Origin: Vibrio sp. DW001
Lineage (GTDB): Bacteria > Pseudomonadota > Gammaproteobacteria > Enterobacterales > Vibrionaceae
Reading direction: 5' to 3'
Length of the DNA: 64,000 nucleotides
NCBI RefSeq assembly: GCF_029016285.1
Contig: NZ_CP091976.1
Coordinates: 930,001 to 994,000 of the forward strand
In this document: positions 8,681-18,320 of the stretch, in pieces
How the letters are laid out: each line of letters begins with the position of its first letter
Position numbering within the stretch: position 1 is the stretch's first letter
Program-made: the position numbers and the translations under genes
Notes under the pieces: generated by a model
Seen by the model: the letters and a program-made list of their open reading frames with translations, nothing else
What the model was told of the DNA's origin: nothing
Databases searched by the model: none

Positions 8681-9424
8681 ATGGTGAATCACTTGATATC
8701 TAGATTGGCTTTTGGGTGTTTTTGTTTGTTAAGCATGTCGGTTTCGGCTAAAGAAGCGCTTGTTTTTTATGTGGTCAATTATCCACCCTATATGATCATT
8801 AATGATAAAAATGAAATATCAGGTATGGATGTCGATGTTGTTTCTGCGGCTTTTAAGGAGAGTGGGCAACCTGTTAGTTTTGAGGTGCTTCCGTGGAAGC
8901 GTCTTATGAAATTGATGCAGGCAGGGGAAATCGCTGGGGGACTTTCTTGCAGTAAACGCAAGGGAAGGGAAAACTATATGTTATTTAGCGAGTATATTAG
9001 TGAAACTCGACAAGCTGCCATCACTCTAAAAAGCATGGATACAAGCCAGATTAAACATCTCAATGATTTTAAGAATTATAGTGTGACGACGGTCTCCAGT
9101 TGGGGAACTGCGAATCAATTGCGTATGAGTCAGATTGATTATATAAACTCTAACGATATTCGTTCTGGGTTGGTCAATGTGTTACATCGCGGCGTCGATA
9201 TTTTATACGGGCCTGAAATTCCTGCGATGCACGATGCAAAAAACATGGGAGAAGTAGATAACATTAAAGCGACGTATCTGGAGGATGTTACTTCGAACAA
9301 ACTTCATTTGTGTATTAGCAAGGGTTATCCACACAGTGATGACATTTTAAATGAATTTAATCGTGGGCTAAAAATCATTAAGCAAAATGGCGCGTATAAA
9401 AACATTCAAGCGAAGTACTTCTAA
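8681..9424 (+). CDS. Periplasmic solute-binding protein, family 3 (amino-acid type)
   Basis: 247 residues with an N-terminal signal peptide (about 1-22, ending SVSA). The mature part opens with VFYVVNYPPYM, followed by a GMDVDVVSAAF segment, typical of family-3 (HisJ/GlnH-like) periplasmic receptors. No ABC permease or ATPase is encoded nearby. The next gene, 26 bases downstream on the same strand, is a transmembrane GGDEF-EAL protein, so this receptor may feed signalling rather than transport. Ligand unknown. The start ATG 8681 lacks a clear ribosome-binding site; MVNHLISRLAFG reads as a normal signal-peptide start. Confidence 0.82.
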   Translation: MVNHLISRLAFGCFCLLSMSVSAKEALVFYVVNYPPYMIINDKNEISGMDVDVVSAAFKESGQPVSFEVLPWKRLMKLMQAGEIAGGLSCSKRKGRENYMLFSEYISETRQAAITLKSMDTSQIKHLNDFKNYSVTTVSSWGTANQLRMSQIDYINSNDIRSGLVNVLHRGVDILYGPEIPAMHDAKNMGEVDNIKATYLEDVTSNKLHLCISKGYPHSDDILNEFNRGLKIIKQNGAYKNIQAKYF

Positions 9425-9450
9425 CTGGGGTTTTAAGGAATAACACGAAT

Positions 9451-11868
9451 TTGAAACTAAGTATTTCCGTCAGACAAGCTATTTACGTTCTCGTTGCATC
9501 TCTGTGTTGTGGAGCGTTATCTTCTGCCGCGCAGATTTACCTTGGTTTGCAGCAAGACAGAATTCTACAAACAGAAACGATCGCTCGTTCAGTCGATTTA
9601 CATCGGGATACGCTTGGTCGCGCTGCTTACATATTAGATGAAACGCAAGCCGACGAAATATTGACCTCGCTAATACGACAGCCTCTAATAAAGCGTGCAT
9701 TGCTTTTAGATGATTTCAAAGATGTGTTAGGCGAACAGATGCGCGGGGATACCTATCCAATGACAGCCTCTCTTCGTTTCGTTTCTGAATTGGTCAACAT
9801 TCCTTCCGAGCAAATTTATAAAATAAGCGTCGGTTCAAATGAAGTGAGACACGCAATATTAACGATCGTCATTGATGAATCGGTCTTAGCTAATGACTTG
9901 ATAAAGAAACTGATGGTTAACTTTGGTGTTTCTCTCCTATTTACTGTTCTATTGACGGTCATTCTTGTCACGCTTAGTTACACCTATATTTCCAAACCAG
10001 TCATTCGTATAGCCCATTGGGTTAATAATTTAAATAAAGCCCAAAGCATCTCTTCTCTTCCATATACCAGAGATGATGAGTTGGGGATATTAGTTGATCG
10101 GTTTAGTAAAGAGTGGCAAGAAAATCAGTCAACCTCTTTAAAACTTAATGAGATGTTAGATAATGTGAAAAAAAGTGAACGTTTTTCACGAATGTTGATG
10201 GAAAATTCTAGTGATGCAATGTTCTTGTGCCATCACGGCTCAACTATCCATTTGGTCAATAATTTAGCTGAAAAATTAACAGGTCAAACCTCATCTGATT
10301 TGATCGGTAATAGCTTGGCCAATTTTAGTCGAACCTATTCAGACTGTGAACTGGAAACCATATTCAAAAAAGTAATCGCCAAAGAAGTTCATGGGTATGA
10401 AGATACTTTAGTGTCTAACGTTCTCCAAGAGCAGAAAAGCGTGTATTTAGAGTGCAGAGCTACCGCTATAGTCATCGATGGTGAAGCATTCGTCATGGTG
10501 AATGCTCGAGACATCACAGAGAAAAAGTTAGCACAAGAAAAAATTCATGAGCTTGCTTATTATGACTCGTTGACCCAGCTTGCCAATAGAAGGCTCTTTA
10601 CTGAGCAGATAGCGAGTAAAATAGAACGGCATAAAGATGATAATAGATATGGTGCCTTGCTTTATTTCGATTTGGACCAGTTTAAGAAAATTAACGATTC
10701 TCTCGGTCATTCGGTTGGTGATAGTGTATTAATTGAAGTTGCATCGCGTATCCGGGAGATTTTTGGAACCCAAGCGCTATGTGGCAGGATTGGCGGTGAC
10801 GAGTTTGTTATTGGCCTGATGGACCTTGCTGATAATGCCGAATATGCCGCTGAGCAAGCGTTACAGATGTCCAACAGTCTGTTGTCACGTATCTCTGACC
10901 CATTGCAGTTCGAAGACATAACGCTACACACAACAGGTAGTATTGGTGTTGCCTTCTTTCCAGATGAAGCTATAGATGCTCACGAACTTCTTCGGCGCGC
11001 AGATACGGCCATGTATAAAGCAAAATCATTGGGCCGAAATGGTGTACAGTTTTTCAAAAGAGAGATGCAGTATGCTGCGCAACATCTATTAGCTTTGGAA
11101 GAAGGTATCTACGAAGCTATCAATAAAAATCAGTTCGAGATATGGGTTCAGCCACAGGTTAATACAAATGATGTTATTTTCGGAGCAGAGGTCCTCGTTA
11201 GATGGAATCATCCTCAACGTGGTTTACTGACACCACAGGCATTCATTCCTCATGCGGAAGAAACTGGACTGATTATTGATATTGATAAATGGGTCCTAAA
11301 AGAAAGTATCAAGCAATTAAAGAAATGGAGGGATGACGGTGTAATAGGCGATCTTGAAAAGTTGGCTATCAACGTAAGTCCTACCTTTTTCCTCCAAGTT
11401 GATTTTGTAATTTATGTGATTAATCTGCTTGAACGGTATCAAGTTCCAGGCAATCTCGTCGTACTAGAGATAACAGAAAATTTACTGCTGAATAATTTTG
11501 AATTGGCTAAAAACAAAATGCTGCAGTTAAAAAACAAAGGTCTTTCTTTCTCTATCGATGATTTTGGTACCGGTTATTCGTCGTTAAAATACCTAAAAGA
11601 ACTTCCACTCGATGAACTTAAGATAGACCGATCTTTTGTTTCTGGCTTAACCGACGGCTCTGATACGACGTCAATCGTTGAAGTGGTAATAACAATGGCG
11701 AAGAACCTGCAGTTGGGCGTTATTGCTGAGGGTGTAGAGACTCAAGAACAGTTAGAATTGCTGACCAAGCTTGGTTGTAAGGCGTTTCAGGGCTATCTAC
11801 TTGGGTATCCACAGGCTTCCCATGAATTCACAAAACAGTTGAGTAATGAGAAGGTTGCGGAGACCTGA
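9451..11868 (+). CDS. Membrane HAMP-PAS-GGDEF-EAL c-di-GMP enzyme
   Basis: 805-residue two-helix membrane protein: helix 1 about 9-28, a periplasmic sensor region to about 155, helix 2 about 157-180, HAMP linker, PAS domain about 245-355, GGDEF about 365-530 and EAL about 545-795. The cyclase motif is intact (GRIGGDEF) but no RxxD inhibitory site is seen at its usual place before it. The EAL side has AEVLVRW, NVSPTFF, LEITEN, IDDFGTGYSS, LKIDRSFV and AEGVET, so it retains the Mg and catalytic residues expected for a phosphodiesterase. The start is TTG 9451 with AAGGAA upstream. Its partner is probably the periplasmic receptor encoded just before it. Confidence 0.9.
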   Translation: MKLSISVRQAIYVLVASLCCGALSSAAQIYLGLQQDRILQTETIARSVDLHRDTLGRAAYILDETQADEILTSLIRQPLIKRALLLDDFKDVLGEQMRGDTYPMTASLRFVSELVNIPSEQIYKISVGSNEVRHAILTIVIDESVLANDLIKKLMVNFGVSLLFTVLLTVILVTLSYTYISKPVIRIAHWVNNLNKAQSISSLPYTRDDELGILVDRFSKEWQENQSTSLKLNEMLDNVKKSERFSRMLMENSSDAMFLCHHGSTIHLVNNLAEKLTGQTSSDLIGNSLANFSRTYSDCELETIFKKVIAKEVHGYEDTLVSNVLQEQKSVYLECRATAIVIDGEAFVMVNARDITEKKLAQEKIHELAYYDSLTQLANRRLFTEQIASKIERHKDDNRYGALLYFDLDQFKKINDSLGHSVGDSVLIEVASRIREIFGTQALCGRIGGDEFVIGLMDLADNAEYAAEQALQMSNSLLSRISDPLQFEDITLHTTGSIGVAFFPDEAIDAHELLRRADTAMYKAKSLGRNGVQFFKREMQYAAQHLLALEEGIYEAINKNQFEIWVQPQVNTNDVIFGAEVLVRWNHPQRGLLTPQAFIPHAEETGLIIDIDKWVLKESIKQLKKWRDDGVIGDLEKLAINVSPTFFLQVDFVIYVINLLERYQVPGNLVVLEITENLLLNNFELAKNKMLQLKNKGLSFSIDDFGTGYSSLKYLKELPLDELKIDRSFVSGLTDGSDTTSIVEVVITMAKNLQLGVIAEGVETQEQLELLTKLGCKAFQGYLLGYPQASHEFTKQLSNEKVAET

Positions 11869-11947
11869 ACAAGGTGACTCACAAAGCGTCAACGTTAAGC
11901 CCACGTCAGGTTATTTTATCTGGATGTGATTCGATGATATATCCTGA

Positions 11948-12715
11948 TTATTGGTTTTCATGCGGCCCTAAATAAACCAACCAGTTCTGCGTCATGGCAT
12001 CGAAATTATAGAGACAGTATTCCTTGCGGTCTTTTAGATAATCTTGTTCTACTTCATCCAATAAATAATTATATTTATCTGGGTTACTTCCATACACTAA
12101 ACATAAGGTTGAAAAATAGCGCTGTAAGTCAAAGCTATGTTCGTCGATATACTCACCAAACTCATAGTAGTCAGGTCTGTCATCGGATTCAAAGGCAAAC
12201 ATATCGGCAGCGCCGATGGCTATATCGTCGCCTGAATCGACGTAATTTAATAATATGATTGATGCAAAGTTATCAACCGCATCTTCTTCTTTACCTAACA
12301 CAGGAATATGGTTGTCTGCGATATAGGCATGGCCAGCTTCATGTAAAAGTGTATGTAATAAAGTATCTAGAGCACCATCTTTAGCCGATTTGCCAAATTT
12401 CTTTTCGTAATCATTCTTATCGAAGTAGTCGCGTGATTCAATATAGAAGCGATAGGGAATAAATACAGTGTGCTTTTCTGGGTCGTAAAGTGGTCCTTCG
12501 CTACCACCAAACTGAATGAATAAGGTATTGTTGAAAGGAAACCATTTGTTTGATAAATCGACAATAGTATTACTTACCCCACTGACCTTTATGTCTTGCA
12601 TTGCTTGCTCTTCAGCAACGGACTGTGGAGTCGAAAACGTTACCTGTACACTTTCATTGGCGTAAGCGGTAGTAATACAGAAAAAGGTAAGAATTACAGC
12701 AGTGATGAGCCTCAT
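11948..12715 (-). CDS. Exported DUF4344-like putative metallopeptidase
   Basis: 255 residues with a signal peptide (about 1-19, ending ITTAYA). The centre carries LLHEAGHAYI, an HExxH zinc-binding motif, in a setting that resembles DUF4344 metallopeptidase-like proteins: an N-terminal beta region, then HEAGHA, then an acidic FASIILLNYVDSGDD segment. Probably periplasmic or secreted. The substrate is unknown. It stands alone on the minus strand downstream of the HMG-CoA reductase gene direction, with a 76-base gap, so it could be co-transcribed with it; no functional link is evident. Confidence 0.7.
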   Translation of the reverse strand: MRLITAVILTFFCITTAYANESVQVTFSTPQSVAEEQAMQDIKVSGVSNTIVDLSNKWFPFNNTLFIQFGGSEGPLYDPEKHTVFIPYRFYIESRDYFDKNDYEKKFGKSAKDGALDTLLHTLLHEAGHAYIADNHIPVLGKEEDAVDNFASIILLNYVDSGDDIAIGAADMFAFESDDRPDYYEFGEYIDEHSFDLQRYFSTLCLVYGSNPDKYNYLLDEVEQDYLKDRKEYCLYNFDAMTQNWLVYLGPHENQ

Positions 12716-12791
12716 AACAATCCAATGGTCATAAAATGGTCGTCTATGAGTTTAGCAAACTAACCTCAGTTTTGGCGATTAGTCGCGCGAA

Positions 12792-14054
12792 TTATTTTCG
12801 CGCAAGTTTATGGTGAGCTCGTGCAAAGTGCCCGGCACAAAAAGCGCCAACGATAGATAACTCTCCCGCTAAACAAAGAGCTGCACACACTTCAGCAAGG
12901 GCTTGTGATTTGCCAGTACCATGTAACCCCATCAGATCTAAACAGGCTTTTTGACTGGGTAATCCCGTCCCACCACCAACGGTGCCAAGCATCAAATTTG
13001 GCAAAGTGACGCTTGCATATAACCCGCCATTTTTGTCGACTTCCATACGAGTCATACCAATGGCCGATTCAGCAACACATGCGGCATCTTGTCCACAGGC
13101 GATATACAGTGCCGCTAGTGCATTTGCATAGTGTGCATTTATCCCAATAGCCCCACTTAATGCGCCCCCTACTGTGGTCATTTGACCAAACTGCATCATT
13201 TTTTCAGGTGTTGTATGTAGATACTTTTGGATTAATTCTGCAGAGATATGGGCTTCAGCCGTCACTTTTTTTCCACGCACACTACGCAGAGTTTGAGTGT
13301 TGGCTTTTTTGTCACCTGATAAATTTCCGTCTAGAAAGGCGTACTCTGGTTCTACGGGTGTATGTGCCAAAATGTATTCAAATACGGCGTTCGTTGCGAT
13401 GGTCACCATATTCTGACCAGAAGCGTCGCCTGTTAGATATTCAAAGACAAGGTACACATGATTGCCTTCAATATTGATATTGATATCCGTGAGCTTGCCG
13501 TAAGCGGTGGTGGATTCACCGACGTGTTTAAATTGGTCGTATTGAGTCACAGCCCAAGCCACAAACTGACCAGCCTCCGCTAGGCCATAAAAAGCGAAAC
13601 CTGGTGTTCTGGTAACACCTTCATTGAGTAGCATGGCACTAACACCACCTGACGCAGTGAGGAGCTTAGAACCTCGATTATACGACGCCACCAAAGCGGC
13701 TTCTGTGGTCGCCAATGGAATAAGGAAATCATCCTTCGCAAACAAGCCATTAACCCTTAACGGGCCAGCTAACCCAACTGGAACCTTAACGGTACCAATA
13801 AAGTTTTCGATATTTTTTTGATAAGCACTCGCTTGATGTCGCGTATGTTCATCCAGTAACTCCGCTTTCAACGAAAGGTTATCCAGATCACGCCAACGTC
13901 GCTCAATATTTTTTTCGGTTAAATAAGGACTTGGTAAAAGGCTTTTCTTGGCTGGTGCGTAATTTGGAGACAACGTGTGCTTCAACTCTTGTGTTGTGAT
14001 ATCGCCACCAAGAATGGAAACGTAGTCGCGACGATGTAGTTCGAGTTTAGGCAT
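12792..14054 (-). CDS. mvaA: Hydroxymethylglutaryl-CoA reductase, class I-like
   Basis: Reduces HMG-CoA to mevalonate (or the reverse). Catalytic blocks of the family are visible: ATTEAALVASYNRG (Glu), GDASGQNMV, DKKAN (Lys), GQDAACVAES (Asp), GTVGGGTGLPSQ and the C-terminal HHKLARK (His), the last being typical of class I enzymes. About 420 residues, without the N-terminal membrane domain of eukaryotic forms. I prefer ATG 14054 (MPKLELHRRDY). A GTG at 14108 would add 18 charged residues but has no ribosome site. No other mevalonate-pathway gene is present in the window, so its role, whether isoprenoids or HMG-CoA/mevalonate catabolism, is open. Confidence 0.88.
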   Translation of the reverse strand: MPKLELHRRDYVSILGGDITTQELKHTLSPNYAPAKKSLLPSPYLTEKNIERRWRDLDNLSLKAELLDEHTRHQASAYQKNIENFIGTVKVPVGLAGPLRVNGLFAKDDFLIPLATTEAALVASYNRGSKLLTASGGVSAMLLNEGVTRTPGFAFYGLAEAGQFVAWAVTQYDQFKHVGESTTAYGKLTDININIEGNHVYLVFEYLTGDASGQNMVTIATNAVFEYILAHTPVEPEYAFLDGNLSGDKKANTQTLRSVRGKKVTAEAHISAELIQKYLHTTPEKMMQFGQMTTVGGALSGAIGINAHYANALAALYIACGQDAACVAESAIGMTRMEVDKNGGLYASVTLPNLMLGTVGGGTGLPSQKACLDLMGLHGTGKSQALAEVCAALCLAGELSIVGAFCAGHFARAHHKLARK

Positions 14055-14283
14055 ATCTTTCTCACGTTTGAAATTTTTGCTGATTCTACGGGTTTCTTTT
14101 TCAGACACAAGGTTTGCTTATACTGTGTTACAGTTTATTGGATTCTGGCAATACCTTACTGGTTTAAAGCATGAGCCAGCTTATAAATCGTTTTTAATTT
14201 GTTATACCTTATCCAATCAATAGATTATGGTGGAAGGTATACTATTTCAATTAACGAACGGGTCAGTACTCTAAGGACTGTTT

Positions 14284-14565
14284 ATGAATATCGATAAAGC
14301 CAAAAAGCGCATCGCGAAGCATGTTAAAAAGGGTGATAAGGGCTATCCAATCATTTCGATGACATATTTTGGTGAAAAAATAGATTGTGCAACAGAAGTT
14401 TCAATTCAGTTTACGTTGCATGAGGGTGGGGATGTTATGGAAGAGCGGTTCGCAAGTAAAACTGACGCTAGAGAAGATGAAGCGATTCAAACTACGCTGC
14501 TTAAGATTATTGAACGTGCGAATGCCAATACTGTTTTGGAAGTAGAAGGTGTCTCTATTTTGTAG
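14284..14565 (+). CDS. Conserved-looking small protein, function unknown
   Basis: 93 residues, no signal peptide or membrane segment, basic N-terminus (MNIDKAKKRIAKHVKKG) and a mixed alpha/beta body ending VLEVEGVSIL. The start ATG 14284 has AAGGA upstream and the gene is closed by a long hairpin at 14593-14643, which supports a real monocistronic unit. I do not recognise the family. It is divergent from the HMG-CoA reductase gene. Confidence 0.6.
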   Translation: MNIDKAKKRIAKHVKKGDKGYPIISMTYFGEKIDCATEVSIQFTLHEGGDVMEERFASKTDAREDEAIQTTLLKIIERANANTVLEVEGVSIL

Positions 14566-14592
14566 TGCTGTCGCTGCCATCGAAGACGTCTA

Positions 14593-14643
14593 TATAGAAA
14601 ACAAAATCGCTACCAGTTATGGTGGCGATTTTGCTTTCTATAC
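14593..14643 (+). terminator. Long stem-loop after the 14284 gene
   Basis: TATAGAAA (14593-14600) pairs with TTTCTATA (14635-14642), and AAAATCGCTACCA (14603-14615 region) pairs with TGGTGGCGATTTT with a single G-T pair around a GTTA loop. The full stem is over 20 base pairs with one mismatch. The T-run is weak, so it may act as a transcript-end stabiliser as well as a terminator. Confidence 0.65.
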
Positions 14644-14791
14644 ATTCTATTTGCACGTGCTATTTTGTCGCCCTCGCAACACTGTAACATATATTTAACA
14701 TTTCCGGCATTCTGCTGCTATAGTTGGTCCGACCAGATGATTCGGCGTCAAGACATTGGATGCCGAACGTTAAATAACATAAGGACATGTT

Positions 14792-15553
14792 TTGCAACTG
14801 CATAGAATTCAAGGGTATATTCAGACCATGTATCTGGCTGAGTATCCAGATAAGCTGATGCTGCTGGATGGTGGTAGTCGAGCGGATATTCCTCATTTAA
14901 GAGATTTCATTGAGCATCAACTCCAACGCCCATTTACAGACCTTAAATTAGTGGTTGTCACTCATATGCATCCGGATCATGCGGGTGCCGCGCATAAATT
15001 GCGGACGCTAACGGGTTGTACTCTTTTGGCGGCAAAACGAGAGACAGATTGGTATGGTGGATGGGATGGTTGGTTGATGCATTTGACAGACTTGATGCTG
15101 GCCCTATGGGTGGCAAAGCGAATGCGTAAACCAAAACAGAACCTGTGGTATTCGCGTAAGCTAAAACCTGACGTTGAAATGCTCGACGGTGATGCTATTC
15201 CAGGTTTTGAAGACTGGCAAGTTCTGGAGACGCCTGGACACACAGATAGAGACCTTTCCATATATCATAGAGAACAGGGGATATTATATGTCGCTGATCT
15301 TGTTGTGGAAGTCAAAAACACACTCATTGCTCCATTTCCGATTTTTCACCCTAATCAATATCGCTGCTCAATTGAGAGGGTATACGAGTTAAAACCGACG
15401 TTTTTGTTAGCCGCACATGGTGGTGAAGTTACATTTGACGCCGTGGCTTATCAACAATTATTAAGTACCGCGCCGAAACAGCCGATCACCCATTGGCGAT
15501 TTACAAAAATAAAGATCAAAAGGTTGATGAGTGGATTGGTGTCCAATAAGTAG
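14792..15553 (+). CDS. Metallo-beta-lactamase-fold hydrolase
   Basis: 253 residues. THMHPDHAGA is the HxHxDH zinc-binding motif; a second histidine is in TPGHTDRDLS and the later ADLVVE and AAHGGE segments supply the remaining ligands, as in glyoxalase-II/lactonase-like members. The start is TTG 14792, placed by AAGGAC at 14781-14786; the ATG at 14787 is out of frame and short. Cytoplasmic, no signal peptide. The natural substrate (thioester, lactone or other) cannot be inferred. Genes on both sides are unrelated. Confidence 0.8.
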   Translation: MQLHRIQGYIQTMYLAEYPDKLMLLDGGSRADIPHLRDFIEHQLQRPFTDLKLVVVTHMHPDHAGAAHKLRTLTGCTLLAAKRETDWYGGWDGWLMHLTDLMLALWVAKRMRKPKQNLWYSRKLKPDVEMLDGDAIPGFEDWQVLETPGHTDRDLSIYHREQGILYVADLVVEVKNTLIAPFPIFHPNQYRCSIERVYELKPTFLLAAHGGEVTFDAVAYQQLLSTAPKQPITHWRFTKIKIKRLMSGLVSNK

Positions 15554-15699
15554 ATCAGCAGCGATAGTTATGACTCATGGAATGATATTTATGTTATTAA
15601 TGTAGGTGTTATAAGCTGCGTGTTGTCGTGCAACAGATCGAGCAACAAGTTGTTAAACAAAAGGTTATTTGGTAATAAAGCGAAATAGGTAATCGTTAA

Positions 15700-16617
15700 A
15701 TGGATAAGATCGATACAATGAAAACCTTCTTGATGGTGGTTCAGGAAGGATCGTTTTCAAAAGCCGCTGAAAAGCTCAATATGTCACCTCAGTTGGTTAG
15801 TAAATATGTTTTGGCATTGGAAGAAAATCTGCGAACTCGCTTGTTGCATCGTACGACAAGAAAGGTGAGTACGACGGAAGCCGGTGATCGATACTATCTC
15901 CGTTGCCAACAAGTGATCGAAGATATTGAGGATATGGAATATTCGCTGACAAATTTAGGGCAGCATGTTTCTGGTGTATTGACGATAAGCGCCCCTATGT
16001 CGTTTGGCGTCAAGCATTTGCCTAAGTTATTGGTGGATTTTCAGTCTCGGTATCCTGACCTTGAATTAGATCTGAAGCTTACAGATGTAAAAATAGATAT
16101 TGTAGAAGAAGGGGTCGATGTCGCACTTAGGATTGGAAAACTAAAGAGTTCGTCTTTGATTGCGAAGAAAATCGCACCTATCAACATTGCTATCATGGCA
16201 TCGCCAGAATATTTGCAGAAAAAAGGCACGCCACAGTCACCGGAAGAATTGCAATATCATACCTATCTTAAATATGCTTATACAGACGCCTCTTTTCTTT
16301 TTAGCCGATTTGATAAAAAATTAGTGGATTTAAAGCTATCGAGTAACATGACTGCAAATAATGGTGACCTATTAGTTAACGCGGCGATATGTGGTGGTGG
16401 AATTGTCATTCAACCCACTTTTATAGCAGGTGAAGCGTTAGCAAACGGCGCTTTAACGCGTATTTTGGTCGATTATGAACCAGAAGCAGTTGGACTTTAT
16501 ATGGTCTATGCAAACAGGAAGTTTCTGCCAAGTAAGGTGCGTGGTTTTGTCGATTTTGTTTCTGAATACTATGGAGATGAACCATACTGGGACCGAATAT
16601 CGTCAAGTGAAGTATAA
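15700..16617 (+). CDS. LysR-family transcriptional regulator
   Basis: 305 residues. The winged helix-turn-helix is at about 1-60, with SFSKAAEKLNMSPQLVSKYV as recognition region, and a periplasmic-binding-protein-like effector domain runs from about 90 to 290. The overall look (TTRKVSTTEAGDRYY, then VSGVLTISAPMSFG) places it in the CrgA-like branch of the family. No gene lies immediately divergent in the usual LysR arrangement, so the target is not clear; the metallo-hydrolase upstream on the same strand is the nearest candidate. The effector is unknown. Confidence 0.85.
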   Translation: MDKIDTMKTFLMVVQEGSFSKAAEKLNMSPQLVSKYVLALEENLRTRLLHRTTRKVSTTEAGDRYYLRCQQVIEDIEDMEYSLTNLGQHVSGVLTISAPMSFGVKHLPKLLVDFQSRYPDLELDLKLTDVKIDIVEEGVDVALRIGKLKSSSLIAKKIAPINIAIMASPEYLQKKGTPQSPEELQYHTYLKYAYTDASFLFSRFDKKLVDLKLSSNMTANNGDLLVNAAICGGGIVIQPTFIAGEALANGALTRILVDYEPEAVGLYMVYANRKFLPSKVRGFVDFVSEYYGDEPYWDRISSSEV

Positions 16618-16686
16618 AGGCAGGATCTTTCTCGAAGTACAGATCTCTGCCACTAATTTGGGGTTGTATCGTAGCATTGATAAGCA

Positions 16687-18081
16687 CTAACCTATTTCAA
16701 TGCGATCTCGTCCGTTATCTTTGGCCTTATAAAGTAACGTATCTACTCTTTTTAATAAGGTGTAAATATCGTCTGCATCTTCCAACATAGTGACACCGAC
16801 ACTCACGGTTAATATGATCGCCTTATCTGCAATTTTCAAACCTGCTTGTCTAATGTTGTTTTGCAGCCTTTCTAAAGATGTTGAGACGCCTTGAACGTTT
16901 TTGGTGGGAAATATGGCTAAAAATTCCTCGCCGCCCCAGCGACCATAGACGTCATCACTCCGGCTAAATTCATTGGCAACATGAGCAAAAACCTTTAACG
17001 CCTCGTCTCCAATATCATGGCCATGTTTATCGTTAATGTCTTTGAAATTGTCAAAATCAAATAGTGCTACAACTAGTCCATGTTTATGTCGAAATCTATT
17101 TTGTAAATAGTCTTGTAATACTTGTTCTAGAAATCCTCGATTAGCTAATCCAGTTAATGCGTCAGTATTGGCTAATATTTCGAGTTGATCGTGGGCGTTC
17201 TTCAATGCATCTAGGTCATTATTGCGAGCAATCTCATGGCCTACCCACTCCGCGAATAATCGGATCAATTCATAATCTTGTCTTATAAATGGTTTGGTTG
17301 GTGAATTACTTGAGAAGTTGAGTGTGCCATAACGTAGGCCATCAACGAACACTGGCACGCCTATGTATGCTTCGAGTTTGAAATTTTGATAACAAGGATG
17401 AGATTCAATTTCACTCGTCGCAACGTTATGAAATCCTTTTGCTTTGTTAGCCTGAAAAACGTGTGTGCAATATGTCTCATCTAAAGCAAAGGCCATTTGT
17501 TCTTCTAACTGGTTGTCCGGGTGTACAGCCTGTTGAATGACATAACGATTACCATCAATTTTACTAAATATCCCGATAGGTAAACCATAGTGGTCACAAC
17601 CCAACAGGAGTATGGCCTCTAATCTTTGTTTGAAACTAAGCTGTTGATTGGAGGTTATGGAGTGGAGTTTGTTCAACGTCTCTTCCGCATTAAGGCGCGA
17701 GGAGTCATCCTGAATCATCGCAACATAGAAGAGGCTTTTTCCTGCAGCATTCTTTATAGGTCCTCCGGTCACTTGGCACTTAAAAATATATCCAGATTTA
17801 TTTTTGAAGGTAGCGACAGAAGACTCGTCGATATAGTCGGCTGTGTCATTAAAACGATTTCTACCTAAATCAGAAAAATCGTGCTCATTGGCGTATAGCA
17901 TTCGAGTACTTTGGTTTAGTACTTCTTTGTCACTAAAACCGAAAAGTGTTTTTGCTGCGTCGTTAATGCTGACAATTTTTCGGTCTAAGCTCGCGAGTAT
18001 GACGGCTGTTTCTATATGCGCAAACACAACTGAGAGTGTCTTGACGTCTAGTGGCAATGCTGTATCAATGTGGTCAGTCAT
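16687..18081 (-). CDS. Diguanylate cyclase with PAS, GAF and GGDEF domains
   Basis: 464 residues, soluble. An N-terminal PAS domain (about 15-130) is followed by a GAF domain (about 145-290, ETYCTHVFQ and AYIGVPVFVDG) and a GGDEF domain (about 305-464). The active site reads RWGGEEF, a functional GGEEF variant. RSDD five residues before it matches the RxxD inhibitory site, so product inhibition is expected. It should make c-di-GMP in response to a ligand or redox cue sensed by PAS/GAF. It is convergent with the LysR gene at 15700-16617 and followed by no clear terminator. Confidence 0.9.
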   Translation of the reverse strand: MTDHIDTALPLDVKTLSVVFAHIETAVILASLDRKIVSINDAAKTLFGFSDKEVLNQSTRMLYANEHDFSDLGRNRFNDTADYIDESSVATFKNKSGYIFKCQVTGGPIKNAAGKSLFYVAMIQDDSSRLNAEETLNKLHSITSNQQLSFKQRLEAILLLGCDHYGLPIGIFSKIDGNRYVIQQAVHPDNQLEEQMAFALDETYCTHVFQANKAKGFHNVATSEIESHPCYQNFKLEAYIGVPVFVDGLRYGTLNFSSNSPTKPFIRQDYELIRLFAEWVGHEIARNNDLDALKNAHDQLEILANTDALTGLANRGFLEQVLQDYLQNRFRHKHGLVVALFDFDNFKDINDKHGHDIGDEALKVFAHVANEFSRSDDVYGRWGGEEFLAIFPTKNVQGVSTSLERLQNNIRQAGLKIADKAIILTVSVGVTMLEDADDIYTLLKRVDTLLYKAKDNGRDRIEIG

Positions 18082-18320
18082 AACAGACTTAACGTCCCTA
18101 TTTCGGTTGGCGAGTCTAAAAGTATCGCTCTAAATGGTGATAATTGCTAAGAATAATAGATACATATATAAAAGTTGGTATTTATATATCGTATTACAGA
18201 TTTGGTGAATGAATCTTGTGTCTTCGATTCCTTTCATTAAACTGGAGTAAAAGTATTAACATCAATCTGGAAAAGCAGTGGTTTACAAACTTACTTAGCT
18301 TGGTATAAATGGGGTGTGGT

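Noticed and set aside
14054..14108. GTG start giving 18 extra residues to HMG-CoA reductase
   Set aside because: No ribosome site; MPKLELHRRDY is a more natural start.
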